A stretch of 59,887 nucleotides of DNA from the NCBI GenBank assembly GCA_016869175.1, contig VGEV01000003.1:1-59887 (forward strand), written 5' to 3'. Origin of the DNA: Alphaproteobacteria bacterium (GTDB lineage Bacteria; Pseudomonadota; Alphaproteobacteria; GCA-2731375). This document shows, piece by piece, positions 57,737 through 59,887 of the stretch. The position numbers and the translations under genes were made by a program. The first letter of the stretch is position 1; each line of letters opens with the position of its first letter. The notes below the pieces were generated by a model. It was not told the DNA's origin, did not search any database, and worked only from the letters and a program-made list of their open reading frames with translations.

Positions 57737-58945
57737 ATGGCGATCCGCGCGGGCGCGCAAGAACCGACCACGGAGCGGCCAGTGTCCGATTGCTTGGCGC
57801 GCGCGCGCGGCGTGACCCGGGTCTTGCGGGCGGAAACCAATCGTATCGAGGCGGCGCGCGAACTGACGCCGGCGGCGCTGGAAGCGATGCATGAGGCGCG
57901 GCTGTTCCGCCTGCTGCTGCCGGCATCACTGGGCGGCGAGGAACTAGACCCGGTGACGCTGTCGCAAGTGACGGAAGTGATCGCCGCCGCCGATGCCAGC
58001 GCTGCCTGGTGCCTGGGCCAGGGCTCGGGCTGCGCCATGGCGGCGGCCTATCTGTCGGCCAAGGTGGCGCGGCAGGTATTCGGGCAGGCGCGGGACGTGC
58101 TGGCCTGGGGCGCGGGCGCGCAGGGCCGGGCGGTGGCGGAGGCCGGCGGCTACCGGGTCACCGGCACCTGGCATTTCGCCAGCGGCAGCCGGCATGCCAC
58201 CTGGCTCGGCGGTCATTGCAAGGTGTTCGAGGCAGACGGTCGGGCGCGGCTCAGGGCCGACGGTCGGCAGGTCGAGCGCACGGCGCTGTTCCGGCGCGCT
58301 GAGGCGCGCATCATCGATAACTGGCAGGTCATGGGCCTGCGCGGCACGGGCAGCGACGGCTTCTCGGTTGACGGCTTCTTCGCGGCCGAGGAGATGACGA
58401 TCGATCGCGAGAACGACGACGAGCGGCGCGAGGCTGCGACGCTCTACCTGTTTCCGGCAACGCTGGTCTACGCCCCCGCTTTTGCCGGGGTCGCCATCGG
58501 CATCGCGCGGGCCACGCTCGACGACCTGCTGGCGCTGGCGAAAAGCGACAAGACGCCGCGCGGCGCCCGCACGACGTTGAAGGAGAACCCGGTCTTCCAG
58601 ACGCTGGCCGCCGAACTGGAAGCCGGCCTGCGCTCGGGGCGCGCCTATGTCTCGGGCAGTGTCGCCGAAGTCTGGCGCGCGGTCGGCGCCAGCCGCGAAT
58701 TGACGCTCGACCAGCGCATGGCGATACGCCTGTCGTCGACCTTCGTCATCAACCAGATGACCGATTTGGTGGCGCGCGCCTACCGCGCCGCCGGCGCCAC
58801 GGCGATCTTCGACGACAACCCGTTCGAGCGCCGCTTTCGCGACGCCCATGCCGTCTCGCAGCAGGCCCAGGCGCGCACCACGCATTACGAAACGGTCGGC
58901 CGCCACCTGTTGGGCCTGCCGCCCGACACGCTGATGTTTCTCTAG
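57737..58945 (+). CDS. Acyl-CoA dehydrogenase-family protein (flavin monooxygenase-like)
   Basis: A 402-residue ACAD-fold protein. The N-terminal helical part includes LTPAALEAMHEARLFRLLLPASLGGEELDPVTLSQVTEVIAAADASAAWCLGQGSG. The middle beta domain is YRVTGTWHFASGSRHATWLGGHCKVF (about 133-158), and NWQVMGLRGTGSDGFSVDGFFAAEEM follows. The C-terminal bundle lacks the clear catalytic Glu of true dehydrogenases, and the layout fits the HsaA/HpaB-like monooxygenases that use reduced FMN/FAD. The stop TAG falls at the IS630 junction. ATG 57737 was chosen after AAGGGGACCCGGA. Substrate unknown. Confidence 0.88.
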   Translation: MAIRAGAQEPTTERPVSDCLARARGVTRVLRAETNRIEAARELTPAALEAMHEARLFRLLLPASLGGEELDPVTLSQVTEVIAAADASAAWCLGQGSGCAMAAAYLSAKVARQVFGQARDVLAWGAGAQGRAVAEAGGYRVTGTWHFASGSRHATWLGGHCKVFEADGRARLRADGRQVERTALFRRAEARIIDNWQVMGLRGTGSDGFSVDGFFAAEEMTIDRENDDERREAATLYLFPATLVYAPAFAGVAIGIARATLDDLLALAKSDKTPRGARTTLKENPVFQTLAAELEAGLRSGRAYVSGSVAEVWRAVGASRELTLDQRMAIRLSSTFVINQMTDLVARAYRAAGATAIFDDNPFERRFRDAHAVSQQAQARTTHYETVGRHLLGLPPDTLMFL

Positions 58946-59887
58946 AGCATGATTCCTTTATTCTGAAGCGTATCCTGAGTTTCTGAAGTAGTTGGCGTAT
59001 TCCTGGGGCGTGAAGGCCTTGAGGAGCTGGCCGATGCCGCGCCATGTGGCTTCGATGGTGCGGGCATCGAGCTTGCGCAGGAGGGTCTTGAGCTTGGCGA
59101 AGGGCTGTTCGATGGGGTTGAGGTCGGGCGAGTAGGCGGGGAGGAACAGGAGCTTGGCGCCGACCGCGCGGATGGCGCGCCGGATCGCCTGCCGCTTGTG
59201 GCTGCCGAGGTTGTCCATGACGACCACATCGCCGGGCCGCAGGGTTGGGACGAGCATCTGCTGGACGTAGGCCAGGAAACTGCGGCGGTTGATCGGCCCA
59301 TCGATGACGCAGGGCGCTTCGATCCGATCCCAGCGCAAGGCAGCCAGGAAGGTGAGGGTGTGCCAGCGCCCATGCGGGAGCTTGGCCACCAGCCGATCGC
59401 CGCAGCGGCAGCGGCCGTGCCGGCGCGTCATGTTCGTCTTGGCCCAGGCCTCGTCGATGAAGACCAAGCGTCGGGGGTCAATCCGCCCCTGATACTTCTT
59501 CCACTGCGCCCGCCGGCGCGCCACGTCGGGCCGGTCCTGTTCGGTGGCGTGCAGGCTTTTTTTGAACGTCAGCCGCTCCACCCGAAGGAAGTGCCAGATC
59601 GCCTTCAGGCTCACCCGCATGCCGCGGTCCGAGAGTTCGCCTTGGATCGCCCGCAGCGTCAGGTCGGGCCGCACCGCCAGTCGCTCCAGCAGCCAAGCGC
59701 GCTCACCCGCCAGCCGCAGCGGCCGGTTCCGCCAACCCATCGGCGAAGCTGCCGCACTCCTAGTCCGACGCTTGCGCTGCGACCACCTCACAACGCTCGC
59801 AACACTCACCTCAAACAGACGCGCAGTCTCTCGGCTGAACCGCGCCGGGTTTCCCGGAGGCTCCGACTTGTGAGAAGGAGGAGTTGC
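58945..59887. mobile_element. IS630-family insertion sequence, truncated by window end
   Basis: The right end appears to begin at GAGCATGATT (58945), immediately after a TA dinucleotide (58943-58944) that fits the IS630 target-site preference. The other end lies beyond 59887, so terminal repeats and TA duplication could not be checked. It carries one transposase frame. Confidence 0.7.
58958..59887 (-). CDS. IS630-family transposase, N-terminus outside window
   Basis: The frame is open from base 59887, so the start lies beyond the window. The visible part begins ATPPSHKSEPPG, then the HTH segment FSRETARLFEVSVASVVRWSQ, and a DDE domain with the acidic residues in FIDEAWAKTNM, VVMDNLGSHK and SPDLNPIEQPFAKLK, the hallmarks of IS630. 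It ends YFRNSGYASE. At least 310 codons are visible. It may be complete once the missing 5' end is included; no internal stop or frameshift is seen. It transposes the element into TA sites. Confidence 0.9.
   Translation of the reverse strand, partial: ATPPSHKSEPPGNPARFSRETARLFEVSVASVVRWSQRKRRTRSAAASPMGWRNRPLRLAGERAWLLERLAVRPDLTLRAIQGELSDRGMRVSLKAIWHFLRVERLTFKKSLHATEQDRPDVARRRAQWKKYQGRIDPRRLVFIDEAWAKTNMTRRHGRCRCGDRLVAKLPHGRWHTLTFLAALRWDRIEAPCVIDGPINRRSFLAYVQQMLVPTLRPGDVVVMDNLGSHKRQAIRRAIRAVGAKLLFLPAYSPDLNPIEQPFAKLKTLLRKLDARTIEATWRGIGQLLKAFTPQEYANYFRNSGYASE

Overview
The window is visibly GC-rich, densely packed bacterial chromosome. Genes mostly abut or overlap by 1-14 bases, and starts are a mix of ATG, GTG and TTG. 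The gene set (Amt/PII, GltBD, Liv-type ABC transport, GMC oxidoreductases, HyuA/HyuB, Rieske oxygenase, DUF35 partner proteins, many CoA enzymes) suggests a metabolically versatile alphaproteobacterium, perhaps Rhodospirillales-like. That placement is inference: there is no rRNA, tRNA or marker gene here. TAG, TGA and TAA all serve as ordinary stops.

Layout. 1-4.5 kb (+): end of a Sel1-repeat protein, an ammonium transporter with its PII protein, an NnrU-type membrane protein, and an ArsR-SRPBCC-GST operon with a clear promoter and operator. 4.5-10 kb (-): a tight run of a D-cysteine desulfhydrase-like enzyme, a cysteine-less Asp/Glu-racemase-superfamily protein, a class IV and a class V aminotransferase, and a thioredoxin-NHL protein. 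10-18 kb (-): a hybrid histidine kinase broken by a TAG and a frameshift, a GMC oxidoreductase, a small lipoprotein, a HerA-like ATPase broken by a TAG, and a PEP mutase/isocitrate lyase family enzyme. 18-25 kb: an MBL hydrolase (+), then on the minus strand an Fe-dependent alcohol dehydrogenase, a DUF6152/DUF6644-like pair, a thiolase-fold protein with its DUF35 partner, an acetoacetyl-CoA-synthetase-like ligase and an SDR with an altered active site.

25.5-31.2 kb (+): a Liv transporter with a LivM-LivG fusion, ending in a strong terminator, then a quinone oxidoreductase. 31.2-43.8 kb (-): Rieske oxygenase alpha and beta plus HyuA/HyuB in one operon, preceded by a NUDIX hydrolase and glutamate synthase (gltB, gltD). 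44-53.5 kb: SDR (+), a TPP enzyme/acyl-CoA ligase/amidohydrolase operon (-), then a 2-hydroxyacid dehydrogenase, crotonase, LLM flavin enzyme and DUF3179 protein (+). 53.5-59.9 kb: a second GMC oxidoreductase (-), a two-gene operon (+) of a glutaredoxin-DinB protein and a CnbZ-like deaminase, an SMP-30 family protein (-), an acyl-CoA-dehydrogenase-like protein (+), and an IS630-family element cut by the window end.

How the genes fit together: nitrogen assimilation is represented at both ends (Amt/PII and GltBD). Between them lies a catabolic landscape in which a Liv-type importer sits beside ring-opening and ring-hydroxylating enzymes and many CoA-handling enzymes. The substrates cannot be read from sequence.

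The most striking observation is at 55132-55893. A glutaredoxin-like/DinB fusion has an in-frame TGA exactly where the first cysteine of its CxxC motif belongs, followed by a plausible bacterial SECIS hairpin. This is best explained as an unannotated selenoprotein; a simple nonsense mutation is the alternative.
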